A stretch of 64,000 nucleotides of DNA from Vibrio hibernica. Lineage in GTDB: Bacteria > Pseudomonadota > Gammaproteobacteria > Enterobacterales > Vibrionaceae. The notes beneath the pieces were generated by a model. That model was not told the origin of the DNA. It worked only from the letters and a program-made list of their open reading frames with translations, and ran no database searches. Where the stretch lies: positions 26,991-90,990 of the forward strand of contig NZ_VHKO01000008.1 of assembly GCF_015223435.1 (NCBI RefSeq), read 5' to 3'. Positions within the stretch are counted from its first letter, which is position 1; each line of letters starts with the position of its first letter. A program made the translations under genes and the position numbers. Of the stretch, positions 1 to 9,676 are shown one piece after another.

Positions 1-182
1 ATCGCATGTTCAACATGGTTATTATCCATATCCATCACTAGCTTTTTCATTCCTTCTGTTTCTTGAAAGAAATTCACATAGTGCAAATGGCCATCACTAT
101 AATGATATTGTCTTACCTCTTTTGCTGACACCACACTGCTCAATATCAACACACCAAGGCTAAAATATGTACTTAATTTCAA
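1..182 (-). CDS. Amidohydrolase-like secreted protein, N-terminal fragment
   Basis: This is the first 60 codons of a minus-strand gene that runs off the left edge. The start is a TTG at 182-180, with GGAG six bases upstream. Residues 1-20 look like a signal peptide (short basic start, hydrophobic core, VSA cleavage motif). The mature part begins with a DGHLH segment near residues 30-34. An H-x-H motif at the start of a domain is the first metal-binding motif of the amidohydrolase superfamily (COG2159-like), so a periplasmic metal-dependent hydrolase is likely. The rest of the protein is not visible, so family and substrate are uncertain. Confidence 0.5.
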   Translation of the reverse strand, partial: MKLSTYFSLGVLILSSVVSAKEVRQYHYSDGHLHYVNFFQETEGMKKLVMDMDNNHVEHA

Positions 183-390
183 TGTTTTCTCCAATAACGC
201 TTTAAACTCACAGTTATTATAGGTATCTATATCTTCGATAAGATCTCTTTAAAAGACCAAACAAGCCAGCGAAGGTTCAATATAACGGTAAACTAAGCCT
301 TTAATCTACTCGAAAAAACACTACGGATCATGCGCAATTAATGGCATAGTTTATAGCCATGAACGCCAATATTATTAATTCGGAATCACC

Positions 391-1386
391 ATGAATCACC
401 CAAGTCATTCCCCTTTTCCTTTTAGCCAAGAAGAGAGCTTATTAGCATTCTCTATCAGCACATTAACGCCTTTTTGGGAGACAAAAACAAAAGGGACAAT
501 TGAAGGGCAAGAAGGAAAAAAACTGTATTGGGTCTCTTTCACTCGTCCTGAACACACCAAAGCCATTGTGGTAGTGAATGGAAGAATTGAAAGTGTGTGC
601 AAATACCAAGAATTATTCTACGACTTATTTCAACAAGGTTATGATATCTATTCTTATGATCACCGTGGTCAAGGTTTATCTGAACGCAGTACGCCCGATC
701 CTCATGTCGGCTATGTTGAACACTTCGATTACTACATTAAAGATTTACATCATATTCTTGAGCACTTTGATCTTTCCTCGTATCAAAGTAAATTCTTAAT
801 GGCACACTCGATGGGAGGAGCGATTGGCACTCGTTACTTGCAAACCTATCCCAAGCATGGATTTGATCGTGTGGTGTTAAGTGCGCCCATGGTCGGTATT
901 CACATGCCTTGGTATTTACGTTGGCTCTCAAGGCCTCTAACCCGTTGGATGGCATTTCGATCTCCAATGGCCTATTTACCAGGAAAACGCGGCTACTACG
1001 TCAAACCTTTCTCTGTTAATGAGCTCACCCATAGCCCGATTCGTTATCAATGGTTTCGTGAACTGTATGACAACATCCCCAGTATTCAGCTCGGTGGACC
1101 AAGTAGTCATTGGGTGAATCAAGCTCTTACCAGTGCGCGCTTATGCCATCAACAAGCCAGTAAGATAGGTATCCCTGTATTATTATTGCAAGCGACAGAA
1201 GATGTCGTTGTCGATAATGCCGCTCAGTATCGTTTTGTAAAAAAAATCAATCAACATACACCTGATTTAGCCCAACTAGTGGAAATAAAAGGCGCGCGGC
1301 ATGAGATTTTTTTTGAAACCGATGCACTGCGCAATCAAGCATTAACGGCCACTTTAGAATTCCTTAAAGCGGAAAAGAAGAAATAA
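391..1386 (+). CDS. pldB: Lysophospholipase L2 (alpha/beta hydrolase)
   Basis: PldB hydrolyses the acyl ester of lysophospholipids at the inner membrane. The 331-residue length and whole-protein pattern match the PldB family. An alpha/beta-hydrolase fold is indicated by a GRIES segment (about 64-68), DHRGQGLS (about 90-97), the nucleophile elbow AHSMGG with Ser140, an acidic residue near 271 in ATEDVVVDN, and His304 in GARHE. It is followed after 81 bases by a yigL-like gene on the same strand, the same pair as in E. coli (pldB-yigL), and the two probably share a transcript. Start: ATG at 391. No strong ribosome site is visible. Confidence 0.9.
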   Translation: MNHPSHSPFPFSQEESLLAFSISTLTPFWETKTKGTIEGQEGKKLYWVSFTRPEHTKAIVVVNGRIESVCKYQELFYDLFQQGYDIYSYDHRGQGLSERSTPDPHVGYVEHFDYYIKDLHHILEHFDLSSYQSKFLMAHSMGGAIGTRYLQTYPKHGFDRVVLSAPMVGIHMPWYLRWLSRPLTRWMAFRSPMAYLPGKRGYYVKPFSVNELTHSPIRYQWFRELYDNIPSIQLGGPSSHWVNQALTSARLCHQQASKIGIPVLLLQATEDVVVDNAAQYRFVKKINQHTPDLAQLVEIKGARHEIFFETDALRNQALTATLEFLKAEKKK

Positions 1387-1467
1387 AAGTTTACCCTCTT
1401 TCTTCCGCTTTAATTCACGTACACTAACGGCTTAAATAGCACTAGCTTGATTAATAATAGAGGTCAT

Positions 1468-2292
1468 ATGTCAAATTCTTCACAATCCGCTCATCCTTAC
1501 CACATTGTGGCCTCTGATCTAGATGGCACACTACTCTTACCCGATCACACCTTGGGTGATTTCACCAAGCAGACGTTACAAAAACTGCACCAACAAGGCT
1601 TTACTTTTATCTTTGCTACAGGTCGCCACCATGTTGATGTGGTAAGTTTCAGAACCAGTGCAGGTATTCCGGCTTACATGATCACCTCAAATGGCGCACG
1701 TGTTCATACGCCAGATAATGAATTATTTTATAGCAAAAACATTGAACCTGAGCTGATTCAACCAATTGTGAATATCATCAAGCAAGATCCAACCAACAGC
1801 ATTCATATTTATCGCAGTAATGATTGGCTCACCAATAAAGAAGACTTAAAACTCAGCCAACATCATCAAGAATCTGGATTCAATTACCAACTATTTGATG
1901 ACAACAACGCGCCAACTGAAGATATCGCCAAACTATTCTTCACTCATCCTGATCATGATCATTTAGCGAAATATGAAACGGATCTGAAAGCGCAATATGG
2001 TGACCGTTTAAGTATCGCTTTCTCAACGCCTTGGTGCTTAGAAATGATGGCGCTTAATGTATCGAAAGGTGATGCGCTGCAAGCTGTCGCACAAACCCTC
2101 GGTAAAGAGCTAGAGAATTGCATTGCTTTTGGTGATGGAATGAATGATGTCGAAATGCTATTAGCGGCGCATAAAGGTTTAGTCATGGAAACCGCGCATG
2201 AAAAAGTGAAGCTGGCTCTGCCAAATAACGAAGTCATCGGTTGCTGTACTGATGAAGCAGTCGCGCATTATTTAGAAGACCACTTACTGTAG
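1468..2292 (+). CDS. yigL: Cof-type HAD-IIB phosphatase (YigL-like)
   Basis: A 274-residue member of the haloacid dehalogenase IIB (Cof) family of sugar-phosphate and pyridoxal-phosphate phosphatases. Motif I is SDLDGTLL, with the nucleophile and acid at Asp17 and Asp19. The last motif is GDGMNDVEML, around residues 222-231. Position directly downstream of pldB supports orthology to E. coli YigL, which dephosphorylates pyridoxal phosphate and some sugar phosphates; the substrate here is inferred. An in-frame TTG lies seven codons upstream, but the ATG at 1468 has AGAGG just before it and is preferred. Confidence 0.85.
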   Translation: MSNSSQSAHPYHIVASDLDGTLLLPDHTLGDFTKQTLQKLHQQGFTFIFATGRHHVDVVSFRTSAGIPAYMITSNGARVHTPDNELFYSKNIEPELIQPIVNIIKQDPTNSIHIYRSNDWLTNKEDLKLSQHHQESGFNYQLFDDNNAPTEDIAKLFFTHPDHDHLAKYETDLKAQYGDRLSIAFSTPWCLEMMALNVSKGDALQAVAQTLGKELENCIAFGDGMNDVEMLLAAHKGLVMETAHEKVKLALPNNEVIGCCTDEAVAHYLEDHLL

Positions 2293-2350
2293 TTTTTATT
2301 TCAAATAGATATCGCTGATCCTAAATCAGCGATTCTTTCCCTTTATTATT

Positions 2351-2803
2351 TTATTCCTTCTCTAAAATAGCGAACCATTCGGCTTTAGAAACTGACATGA
2401 TCGACAATCGATTACCTCTTTTAACCAGTGGCATTTCACTCAGTTCAGGCATCGCTTTCATTTGGCTCAAACTAATAATGCGATCGAGCTTTCTAACGAA
2501 TTCAATATCCACCATTATCCAGCGCGGATTACTGAAATCAGATTTTGGATCAAAATACGCACTGGCTTCATTAAATTGAAAATAATCGGGATAAGCTTCC
2601 TTAACAACCTTGGCGATTCCAGCGACCCCAATCTGTTTGCAAGACGAATGGTAAACCAATACCTCATCACCGATCTTAATCTCATCTCTCATCATGTTAC
2701 GAGCTTGATAATTGCGCACTCCCTCCCAACACGAGACATTTTGTGCCTGCAAAGTATCGATAGAAAAAGTGTCTGGTTCTGTTTTAAATAACCAATATGC
2801 CAT
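2351..2803 (-). CDS. EVE domain-containing protein
   Basis: A 150-residue protein that is a complete EVE domain (PUA-like fold, thymocyte nuclear protein 1 family). The diagnostic N-terminus MAYWLFKTEPDTFS and the following CWEGVRNYQARN and DEVLVYHSSC segments are all present. EVE proteins bind modified nucleobases in DNA or RNA; their cellular role in most bacteria is unsettled. It is convergent with the yigL-like gene and divergent from the lipoprotein gene. No restriction-modification partner is adjacent, so a defence role is not supported by context. Confidence 0.85.
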   Translation of the reverse strand: MAYWLFKTEPDTFSIDTLQAQNVSCWEGVRNYQARNMMRDEIKIGDEVLVYHSSCKQIGVAGIAKVVKEAYPDYFQFNEASAYFDPKSDFSNPRWIMVDIEFVRKLDRIISLSQMKAMPELSEMPLVKRGNRLSIMSVSKAEWFAILEKE

Positions 2804-2886
2804 AATGAACCTTACTCGTTATTGTCAGTCTATACCCAAATAATTGGCGGGTATTATTCCTCTTATTCACAGCAAGGAAAAGTAAC

Positions 2887-4440
2887 ATGAAGGCTTTTAC
2901 AATCCCACTGAGTTTTGTTGTGGTTTCTTTCTTAGTGGCTTGTTCTAGTCAAGCCCCTACCCAACCACAAGAACTTAAGCCAAAAACGACAGAACTTTCT
3001 GTAGTGAAGACCGTTGAGGTACAACCTTATATTCTGTCTGGCGAAGTAAGCTTTAAGGATAATGGTTATGTGATTCAAGCTTGTAATAGCCAAACTCAAT
3101 ATTGGCTAGAATTGCCCGCCAGTATCTTAGCGCAACTCAATCAACTCAAAGCGGACTCCCACACTTCATTTTATGCAGAGTTATTCGGTGCACTAAAACC
3201 AACGCCAACCAAGGGCAATTCTTCTGCTTATATTGCGCGTTTTGTGGTTTCAGACCTTAACCAAATATCACCTGAAATGGGCAATCAATGTCAGCGTTCA
3301 CACACGGCAGTACGAGCTTTTGGTAATGAACCAAGTTGGAATATCACGATAGAGAAAGGAATGGCCACCGAAACGAATATGGATAATAGCCAAACCAATA
3401 GCGCGATCAATAACAGTAACAGCAACCAAACTCAGCGCCGCTATCAATTTGGAAAGAGTACTCTAACGCTCGATAAAGAAACCTGCCAAGACACCATGAG
3501 CGGAGCTTTATTTGCCTGGAGTGCCAACGTAAACACTCAAGATAAAACCTTAAAAGGCTGCGCGGCACTGGCCAGTCAAAATGACTCAGTAACGTATACT
3601 GGTATTTATCAAAGCCAAGGTTATACCAATGGCCTATCCACCCAATTAGAGTTAAATTCGGATCATACTGCGACCACTCGTTATATATATCAAAACGGCG
3701 ACCCAAGTTTAAGCGAACATGGATTTTGGCAACAAGCGAACGGTCAACAATTGCACGTTGTCATGACCCAACACCAAGACAAATCCGTGGTGTCGCAACG
3801 TTTATTTACTATAAGAGGCTTTGAATTAAGTACCGATAAAGAACAAATCAATAATCAAATCTACCCACTAGGACAGCGCCTAGAGCTCAATCGCATGCAA
3901 TCAGAAATCACCATGATTGAGAGTCAGGATAAAAAAACTCAAGGGCCTCTGCCCGATTTAGCCAGTGCATCCATCATCGCCAGCAAAAATTTTGATGCAA
4001 AAGTCGATAAAACACTGAGAGATTACTTCGCCATGCATCGTACTAATCCCAAAGGTAGTCGTTATCTTTGGCTAACTTATGACTTAAATGGCGATGGTAA
4101 AGACGAGTTATTAGCGATGATGAATTGGTGCGGAACGGGCGGTTGCACCATGTTAATATTTGAAAACCACAATGATAATTGGCGCTTCAATAGCCGTATC
4201 ACCACTATGCGAGGTCCAATAACATTAGCGAATTATCAGCACAATGGCTGGCGTGACCTTATTATCCCAGTTAGTGGTGGCGGTGCAAAAGCGTCTAACC
4301 GTATATTGGAATATACCGGGGTCAGTTACCCCAATAATGCGAGCATGGCACCAGACCTTAAAGAAGAAAACAATAAATCACTGAGTTCAGTCGTATTATT
4401 TTCCGATCAAACATCACCGATCCACGGGGTAAAAATGTAA
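2887..4440 (+). CDS. Composite outer-membrane lipoprotein (COG3650/NlpE-like)
   Basis: A 517-residue predicted lipoprotein. Residues 1-19 form a type II signal ending in the lipobox LVAC, with Cys19 as the lipidated residue. Three parts follow. About 45-230 resembles the COG3650 family, including the FGNEPSWNI segment and paired cysteines. About 235-325 resembles the NlpE N-terminal domain (YTGIYQSQGY, then GFWQQANGQQL). About 385-490 has a YDLNGDGKDELL segment, an FG-GAP/EF-hand-like calcium motif, near a CGTGGC pair. NlpE is an envelope-stress sensor in E. coli; whether this protein signals is unknown. The start ATG follows AAGGA. A hairpin terminator follows. Confidence 0.7.
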   Translation: MKAFTIPLSFVVVSFLVACSSQAPTQPQELKPKTTELSVVKTVEVQPYILSGEVSFKDNGYVIQACNSQTQYWLELPASILAQLNQLKADSHTSFYAELFGALKPTPTKGNSSAYIARFVVSDLNQISPEMGNQCQRSHTAVRAFGNEPSWNITIEKGMATETNMDNSQTNSAINNSNSNQTQRRYQFGKSTLTLDKETCQDTMSGALFAWSANVNTQDKTLKGCAALASQNDSVTYTGIYQSQGYTNGLSTQLELNSDHTATTRYIYQNGDPSLSEHGFWQQANGQQLHVVMTQHQDKSVVSQRLFTIRGFELSTDKEQINNQIYPLGQRLELNRMQSEITMIESQDKKTQGPLPDLASASIIASKNFDAKVDKTLRDYFAMHRTNPKGSRYLWLTYDLNGDGKDELLAMMNWCGTGGCTMLIFENHNDNWRFNSRITTMRGPITLANYQHNGWRDLIIPVSGGGAKASNRILEYTGVSYPNNASMAPDLKEENNKSLSSVVLFSDQTSPIHGVKM

Positions 4441-4474
4441 GACTTACATCAATATTGACAGCCCCTTACGGACT

Positions 4475-4518
4475 AAAATGCGCGGAGTAATGATATAATT
4501 TATTCTGCGCATTTTTTA
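4475..4518 (+). terminator. Probable rho-independent terminator after the lipoprotein gene
   Basis: Nine-base perfect inverted arms AAAATGCGC (4475-4483) and GCGCATTTT (4507-4515), with a 23-base loop and a run of T. It lies between the lipoprotein gene and the DTW gene. The long loop lowers confidence. Confidence 0.5.
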
Positions 4519-4529
4519 TTGAGTTCAGC

Positions 4530-5156
4530 ATGTCTAATACCACATCATCCACGCCACCCGCTTGTCCTAAATGCAGTTTACGTTACCAGTGTTTATGCAA
4601 TCAGCGCCCAATGCTATCTTCCTCACTCAATATTGCTCTGCTCACTCACCCCAACGAACTCAGCCGCTCGACTAATACCGGCAAACTGCTACAACAGTGC
4701 TTACCTCATTGCCAAGTGCATATTTGGGATCGCGTGAATCCACCAGCCGCTTTACTTGAACAAATAAAGCAAAGACCAAGTTATGTGGTATTTCCTAATG
4801 AAGATGCGATTGATATGAATACGCTAAAAACTCAAGCTGATCATACTTCACCATTGTTTATTATTTTGGATGGCACATGGCAAGAAGCCAAAAAGATGAT
4901 CAACAAAAGCCCGTGGTTAAGCCTTTTACCCAAAGTTATATTACAACCGAAACAACAGTCGCATTACGCACTGCGCCGCAATCAAGCCACTGGTAACTTA
5001 TGTACTTGTGAGGTAGGAATTGGGTTATTAACCGAATTAGAGGCTGGGAATAAACAAGAAATAAAACAGCTACAACATTACTTCGAGCTATTTTTAGAGG
5101 TATATGAAGAAGATAGACACCATCGAGTGCATACACAAACCAATAGCACCCGTTAG
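4530..5156 (+). CDS. tapT: DTW domain protein, tRNA-uridine aminocarboxypropyltransferase
   Basis: A 208-residue DTW-domain protein. The N-terminus has four cysteines spaced for zinc (Cys12, Cys15, Cys20, Cys22), and the name-giving D-x-T-W motif is seen as DGTW at about residues 113-116, followed by QEAKKM. The RRNQATGNLCTCE segment near 150-165 is typical of the family. In E. coli the homologue (YfiP/TapT) transfers the 3-amino-3-carboxypropyl group from S-adenosylmethionine to uridine 47 of tRNAs (acp3U47). It stands alone between a terminator and the convergent ABC operon. Confidence 0.8.
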   Translation: MSNTTSSTPPACPKCSLRYQCLCNQRPMLSSSLNIALLTHPNELSRSTNTGKLLQQCLPHCQVHIWDRVNPPAALLEQIKQRPSYVVFPNEDAIDMNTLKTQADHTSPLFIILDGTWQEAKKMINKSPWLSLLPKVILQPKQQSHYALRRNQATGNLCTCEVGIGLLTELEAGNKQEIKQLQHYFELFLEVYEEDRHHRVHTQTNSTR

Positions 5157-5188
5157 AAAGTAGGCACTATTGGTCAACATCAGCCGGT

Positions 5189-5914
5189 TTAAAGCAGCAT
5201 AGATAAAAATTGCTGTAATCGAGGATGTTCAGGGTTATCAAAGAAATCACTCGGACTTGCATCCACCAGTAATTCGCCATCTTGCATAAACAGCACTCGG
5301 TCAGCCACTTCACGTGCAAACCCCATTTCGTGCGTCACAACCACCATGGTCATCCCTTCACTAGCAAGATTTTTCATAACTTCTAATACTTCCCCCACCA
5401 TTTCAGGATCAAGAGCAGAAGTCGGTTCATCAAACAACATAATATGCGGCTGCATCGCTAATGCACGAGCAATCGCCACTCGTTGTTGCTGACCACCAGA
5501 CAAATGGTTTGGGTAATTCGTCATCTTATCGGCTAACCCCACCTTATCCATCAATGCTTTGGCATCATTTTCAACATCAGCTTTACTACGCTTAGATACC
5601 ACCATTGGCGCAAGCATGACATTTTCTAATGCAGTTTTATGTGGGAATAAATTAAAGCTTTGAAATACCATCCCAACATTTTTTCGTAAAATATTTATAT
5701 TGGTTTTACCCGCATACATATCCGTACCATCAATCACAATGCTGCCATCATTAATGGTTTCTAGCTGATTTAAAGCACGTAAAAAAGTTGATTTCCCCGA
5801 ACCAGAAGGGCCAACAATGACCACAACTTCGCCACGCTTAACTGTCGCGGAAACATTTTTTAAAGCATGACAACCGTTAGGGTAAATTTTATTAATTTTC
5901 TCGGCGACTATCAT
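5189..5914 (-). CDS. Polar amino-acid ABC transporter ATPase
   Basis: The ATP-hydrolysing subunit of an amino-acid importer (GlnQ/ArtP family). It has Walker [10 protein letters not shown], signature LSGGQQQR, Walker [15 protein letters not shown] and the switch histidine in VVTHEMGF. The open frame extends upstream to a GTG at 5962, overlapping the permease by eight bases. The ATG at 5914 has AAGGTGAG just upstream and gives 241 residues, the usual GlnQ length, so it is chosen here. It is the last gene of a three-gene operon with the permease and binding protein. Substrate is probably glutamine, glutamate, arginine or similar. Confidence 0.9.
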   Translation of the reverse strand: MIVAEKINKIYPNGCHALKNVSATVKRGEVVVIVGPSGSGKSTFLRALNQLETINDGSIVIDGTDMYAGKTNINILRKNVGMVFQSFNLFPHKTALENVMLAPMVVSKRSKADVENDAKALMDKVGLADKMTNYPNHLSGGQQQRVAIARALAMQPHIMLFDEPTSALDPEMVGEVLEVMKNLASEGMTMVVVTHEMGFAREVADRVLFMQDGELLVDASPSDFFDNPEHPRLQQFLSMLL

Positions 5915-5954
5915 TGGCTCACCTTGTAGTGTCGGCGAGCGAGTTTCATTAGAA

Positions 5955-6902
5955 TTAATCACTGACAGATAACCTCTTTTCTAATACCTGAATGGCCCAC
6001 GATAAACTGCCGGTTAGCACTAAATACAATAAAGCCACGGTAAACCACACTTCAAATGGCGCAAAGCTACCACTGACGACCTCTCGACCGGCTTTGGTCA
6101 AATCGGTAATCGCGATCACAGAAACTAAAGAAGAGTCTTTAATTAAGTTAATAAATTGCCCTGCCATGGGTGGCAATACGCGTTTAAAGGCTTGCGGCAA
6201 AATAATATGAGTCATCGCTTGAGGATAAGTCATGCCTAATGAACGAGAAGCCTCCATTTGACCTTTATGGATAGATTGAATACCAGAGCGGATGATCTCT
6301 GCCACATAAGAGGCGGTAAACATAGACAACGCGACAACTCCCGCAGTGAATCGCTCTAAATCTAAAACCGTACCAATAAAGAAATACACAATGAATATTT
6401 GAACTAATAATGGTGTACCACGAATTAATTCAATATAGCTAATGGCTAAATTGCGCAATGCGATATTACTTGATAACCGCATTAGCGCGACCACCATACC
6501 AATCACCACAGCAAAAACTAATGACATGACCGATAATTGAATGGTTACGATCACGCCTTTCGTTAACGTGCCGAGTCGCCATTGGCTACGCTCCGCCAGT
6601 GTGTCGCCTTCAAATACCAAATCACCATCTGTCACATTCAAGTTTTTAAACGGCGACAAATCCATTAACTCATCACCAGCAACCGATTGTAGGATCAATT
6701 TGCCTTGTGAATTCGTCACAACATCCCCATCACGAGGCGCGGTAATAATTTCGGGTTGGGTATTGATAACGTAAGGAACGACACGCTCCCAATTCCAATG
6801 ATAATTAATGCGTGAAGTGGATAAATAAATGAGTGAAAACAATGCGACAACAATGCCTACAAACACTAAATTCCAAAAAACTTTATTGGGTCTAGGTTGC
6901 AT
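5955..6902 (-). CDS. Polar amino-acid ABC transporter permease, N-terminally extended
   Basis: A 315-residue inner-membrane permease of the His/Glu/Gln/Arg family. The conserved EAA loop is seen as [20 protein letters not shown] near residues 218-237. A single permease gene implies a homodimer. Unlike the common form of about 220 residues, it has a first membrane helix (about 9-29) followed by a hydrophilic stretch of about 80 residues before the core membrane domain (from about 113), presumably periplasmic. It lies between the binding-protein and ATPase genes. Confidence 0.88.
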   Translation of the reverse strand: MQPRPNKVFWNLVFVGIVVALFSLIYLSTSRINYHWNWERVVPYVINTQPEIITAPRDGDVVTNSQGKLILQSVAGDELMDLSPFKNLNVTDGDLVFEGDTLAERSQWRLGTLTKGVIVTIQLSVMSLVFAVVIGMVVALMRLSSNIALRNLAISYIELIRGTPLLVQIFIVYFFIGTVLDLERFTAGVVALSMFTASYVAEIIRSGIQSIHKGQMEASRSLGMTYPQAMTHIILPQAFKRVLPPMAGQFINLIKDSSLVSVIAITDLTKAGREVVSGSFAPFEVWFTVALLYLVLTGSLSWAIQVLEKRLSVSD

Positions 6903-6948
6903 AAGAATTCTCTAGTGAACATATTTAAAATTACATCAATAAAATACG

Positions 6949-6980
6949 GCCAGTGTTCATTGTAAAAATAAATCACTGGC
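6949..6980 (-). other. Intra-operon hairpin between binding protein and permease genes
   Basis: Inverted arms GCCAGTG (6949-6955) and CACTGGC (6974-6980), followed on the minus strand by a T-rich stretch. It lies in the 94-base gap after the binding-protein gene. Such hairpins often make the binding protein more abundant than the membrane subunits, by partial termination or 3'-end protection; that role here is inferred. Confidence 0.4.
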
Positions 6981-6996
6981 TGTGTTTAAGAGGAGA

Positions 6997-7791
6997 TTAT
7001 TGAACCTTGCTTAACCAAGAAGCCGATTTAAACCATTTGTTGTAAATACGATCGTAAGTACCATCGCCTTTAATTTGGTTTAAATAGTTATTAAGGAAAT
7101 TAAGGAAATCAGCATCGCCTTGACGAACGGCAAACCCAAGCGGTTCAAAGGTAAAGGGTTGGTCAAGATGAACCACTTGGCCTTTATTTTGCGCGGCATA
7201 AATCGCATTAAAAGGTAAGTCATAAACAAACGCATCAGCTTTACCATTCGAAACCTCAAGAGCGGCATCAGCGGTCGTTTCAAATTTATTTTTTTTTGCA
7301 TTTGGAAGGAAGCGTTCAGCTGCCACAATACCTGTCGTACCAAGCTTCGTAGCAATGGTGTATTTGGCATCATTGAGATCACGATAACTGGTAACCGTAC
7401 CGGCTAATTTAGAATTTAATAGAATACTTTGACCAATAACGACATAAGGTTGGGTGAAGTTGACTTGCATATTACGTTTAGCCGTAATCGTCATACCCCC
7501 CATGATCACATCACATTTATTGGTTAACAGAGCAGGAATGATACCGTCCCAAGAAGTATTCACAGGCGTAAATTTCACATCGATCGCTTTCGCCAACATT
7601 TGACCAAGATCAATATCAAAACCAATGAATTCACCATTTTTGGCTTTCATCTCAAAAGGCATATAACCGGCATCAAAGCACACGCGCAGCTCACCTGATT
7701 TAGAAATGTTTTGTAGCGTAGTATCTGCCATCGTTGACGTCGCGGCAAAAAGCGATACTGCAAGGGCAGCCGCTTGGATCATTTTTTTCAT
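6997..7791 (-). CDS. Amino-acid ABC transporter periplasmic binding protein
   Basis: A 264-residue family 3 extracellular solute-binding protein. It has a signal peptide (residues 1-22, ending MAD) and typical segments: GELRVCFDAGYMPFEM, GFDIDLGQMLA, NKCDVIMGGMT and the late KGDGTYDRIYNKWF. It captures a polar amino acid in the periplasm and delivers it to the downstream permease/ATPase pair. As first gene it sets operon expression. The exact ligand cannot be read from sequence. Confidence 0.88.
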   Translation of the reverse strand: MKKMIQAAALAVSLFAATSTMADTTLQNISKSGELRVCFDAGYMPFEMKAKNGEFIGFDIDLGQMLAKAIDVKFTPVNTSWDGIIPALLTNKCDVIMGGMTITAKRNMQVNFTQPYVVIGQSILLNSKLAGTVTSYRDLNDAKYTIATKLGTTGIVAAERFLPNAKKNKFETTADAALEVSNGKADAFVYDLPFNAIYAAQNKGQVVHLDQPFTFEPLGFAVRQGDADFLNFLNNYLNQIKGDGTYDRIYNKWFKSASWLSKVQ

Positions 7792-7934
7792 AATAACATC
7801 CGTGTTTATAATGATAGATCGAGCTCATCATGAGCCTCGAAGAATAGACCTAACGAATAAGTCTTCATGCTTTTATAACAAACTAATCAATAGCATTAAA
7901 CCTTTTAATCAGACAGTCATTACTTCCCTCATTT

Positions 7935-8663
7935 TTATTCACCAATAAAAGCCAATAAATCTTTCACTGAAGTGATCTCCACATCTGGCAGTAATATGGC
8001 ATCATCTTGCTGTTTCAATGCTTTGTCAAAATCATTTAACCAGCATGCTTGCATGCCCGCATATTTCGCACCTGCCACATCAGAAATCAAATTATCGCCA
8101 ACATGCAGAACATTTTCAGCCGGCATATTTAAGTGTGTTAATGCGGTGGTAAACATATCAGCATGCGGTTTCGCCCAACCATCTGGCCCAGCATTTAGCA
8201 CCAAATCAAAATACTCCCCCATGCCAATGTTAGCCGGGTTCACATTACCATTCGTGATCGCAATCAAAGGCATATGTTGCTTCAGCTTTCTCATAACTTG
8301 ATGAGTAAGGTCAGGAACATCAATCTCATGGCGCCAAATGAACACTTGATCCATTACTTCTTTCGCGGCTTGAGAAGCGTTTGGATCATCGTAACCCAAA
8401 CGCATTAATCCCTGACGGATCTGTTGAAAGCGCCACTCGCTAACATCGCTTTGCAAAAATGGGGTTTGCTTGGCAAGGTTGAGTTTAAAGGTGCGCCATT
8501 GCTTCTGATCCATCTTCTTGCTGATCGGATGATGTTGATGCATCCATTCAGCCGCTCTTTTTTCAACCGACATGATGACTGGGTAGTTATCATAAAGAGT
8601 ATCATCAAGATCAAAGGTCATGGCTTTAATGACAGGAATGTTGCGATAAAATCGAAGTGGCAT
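7935..8663 (-). CDS. yigB: HAD-IA phosphatase YigB (FMN phosphatase)
   Basis: A 242-residue haloacid dehalogenase subfamily IA phosphatase. Motif I is TFDLDDTLYDN near residues 16-26, with a later GDNLISDVAGAKYAG motif. In E. coli YigB dephosphorylates FMN in riboflavin metabolism. The order dapF-DUF484-xerC-yigB is the conserved gammaproteobacterial order, supporting the orthology. It lies 60 bases downstream of xerC and is the last gene of this minus-strand group. Confidence 0.87.
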   Translation of the reverse strand: MPLRFYRNIPVIKAMTFDLDDTLYDNYPVIMSVEKRAAEWMHQHHPISKKMDQKQWRTFKLNLAKQTPFLQSDVSEWRFQQIRQGLMRLGYDDPNASQAAKEVMDQVFIWRHEIDVPDLTHQVMRKLKQHMPLIAITNGNVNPANIGMGEYFDLVLNAGPDGWAKPHADMFTTALTHLNMPAENVLHVGDNLISDVAGAKYAGMQACWLNDFDKALKQQDDAILLPDVEITSVKDLLAFIGE

Positions 8664-8723
8664 AAATAATCCTTATACAAGCAGTCACGAGAAACGATAA
8701 GTCCAATAATGCTATCAGCCCAC

Positions 8724-9674
8724 TCAATCGTCCGATTTTTTGATTTTCTTGGCTCTTGGGTGCGCTTTATCATACACCTGCGCTAAATGTTGGAAGTCTA
8801 GGCTGGTATAAATTTGCGTGGTGGAGATATTTTCATGCCCGAGTAGTTCTTGTACCGCGCGTAAATTACCACTAGATTCAAGCAGATGAGTAGCAAAAGA
8901 ATGACGCAGCTTATGCGGGCTAATGTGGCTTGAGACACCTTGCTTAATTCCCCACTCAGCCATACGTTTTTGCACATTACGATGCGAAATACGGCTACCG
9001 CGTTGAGAAACAAATAAAGCGGGTTCACCTTCTGCTGCAAGAGATGAGCGAATATTTAACCAACGCTCTAACCATTCTTTTGCGTAACCCGATACCGGTA
9101 CTTTGCGCTCTTTGTTTCCTTTGCCAATCACGCGAATCTCGCCTTGATCCATTTTGCCATGACTTAAATGTACTTGTTTAGCATCAATGCTTACCAATTC
9201 AGCCAAACGTAAACCACCGCCATACATAAGCTCCATCATGGCGCGATCTCGAATAGCCAATGGATCGTCATCTTGCACTTCCAGCAAAATTCCCATCTCA
9301 TCGACATCAAGATTTTTAGGTAATGGTCGTTGTTTTTTAGGCGCAGATACACCTTTGGCAGGATTGGACTTCAATACCCCAATCACAATAAGATAATCAA
9401 GAAAACTGCGGAGAGAAGAAAGCCGCGTGGCAATGCTACTAGCCTTTAGGCCTTCGCGCTTAGCTTTGCTCGCCACTTGTCTAACCCAAGCAGCGTCAAT
9501 CTCCTGCCAACCCGTAAGACCTGATTCAGAGAGCTGCAACGCGATAGTGCAAAGTTGTTGTTGGTAATTGACTTTAGTGCGCTCACTCAAGCCTTTTTCA
9601 TTGATGAGATAATCATAAAACTGCTGCAATGGTTGCGCGAAGCTGTCGGAAAGTTCATCTGATTCAAGGCTCAT
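8724..9674 (-). CDS. xerC: Tyrosine recombinase XerC
   Basis: A 316-residue site-specific recombinase that acts with XerD and FtsK at dif to resolve chromosome dimers. The catalytic set is complete: Arg in GGGLRLAEL, Lys in [10 protein letters not shown], the H-x-x-R box in SPHKLRHSF, His in LLGHENIS and the nucleophile Tyr in TQIYTSLD. The SAM-like N-terminal domain covers roughly 15-100. It sits two bases from the DUF484 gene, as in E. coli, and is clearly the housekeeping enzyme, unlike the divergent recombinases in the island at the right of the window. Confidence 0.95.
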   Translation of the reverse strand: MSLESDELSDSFAQPLQQFYDYLINEKGLSERTKVNYQQQLCTIALQLSESGLTGWQEIDAAWVRQVASKAKREGLKASSIATRLSSLRSFLDYLIVIGVLKSNPAKGVSAPKKQRPLPKNLDVDEMGILLEVQDDDPLAIRDRAMMELMYGGGLRLAELVSIDAKQVHLSHGKMDQGEIRVIGKGNKERKVPVSGYAKEWLERWLNIRSSLAAEGEPALFVSQRGSRISHRNVQKRMAEWGIKQGVSSHISPHKLRHSFATHLLESSGNLRAVQELLGHENISTTQIYTSLDFQHLAQVYDKAHPRAKKIKKSDD

Positions 9675-9676
9675 GC

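Noticed and set aside
2351..2803. EVE-domain gene as part of a defence system
   Set aside because: No restriction, McrBC or other defence gene is adjacent; surrounding genes are ordinary housekeeping genes.
5309..5324. Second parS-like site with CACGTG inside the ABC ATPase gene
   Set aside because: Only the centre matches; the outer arms differ at too many positions.
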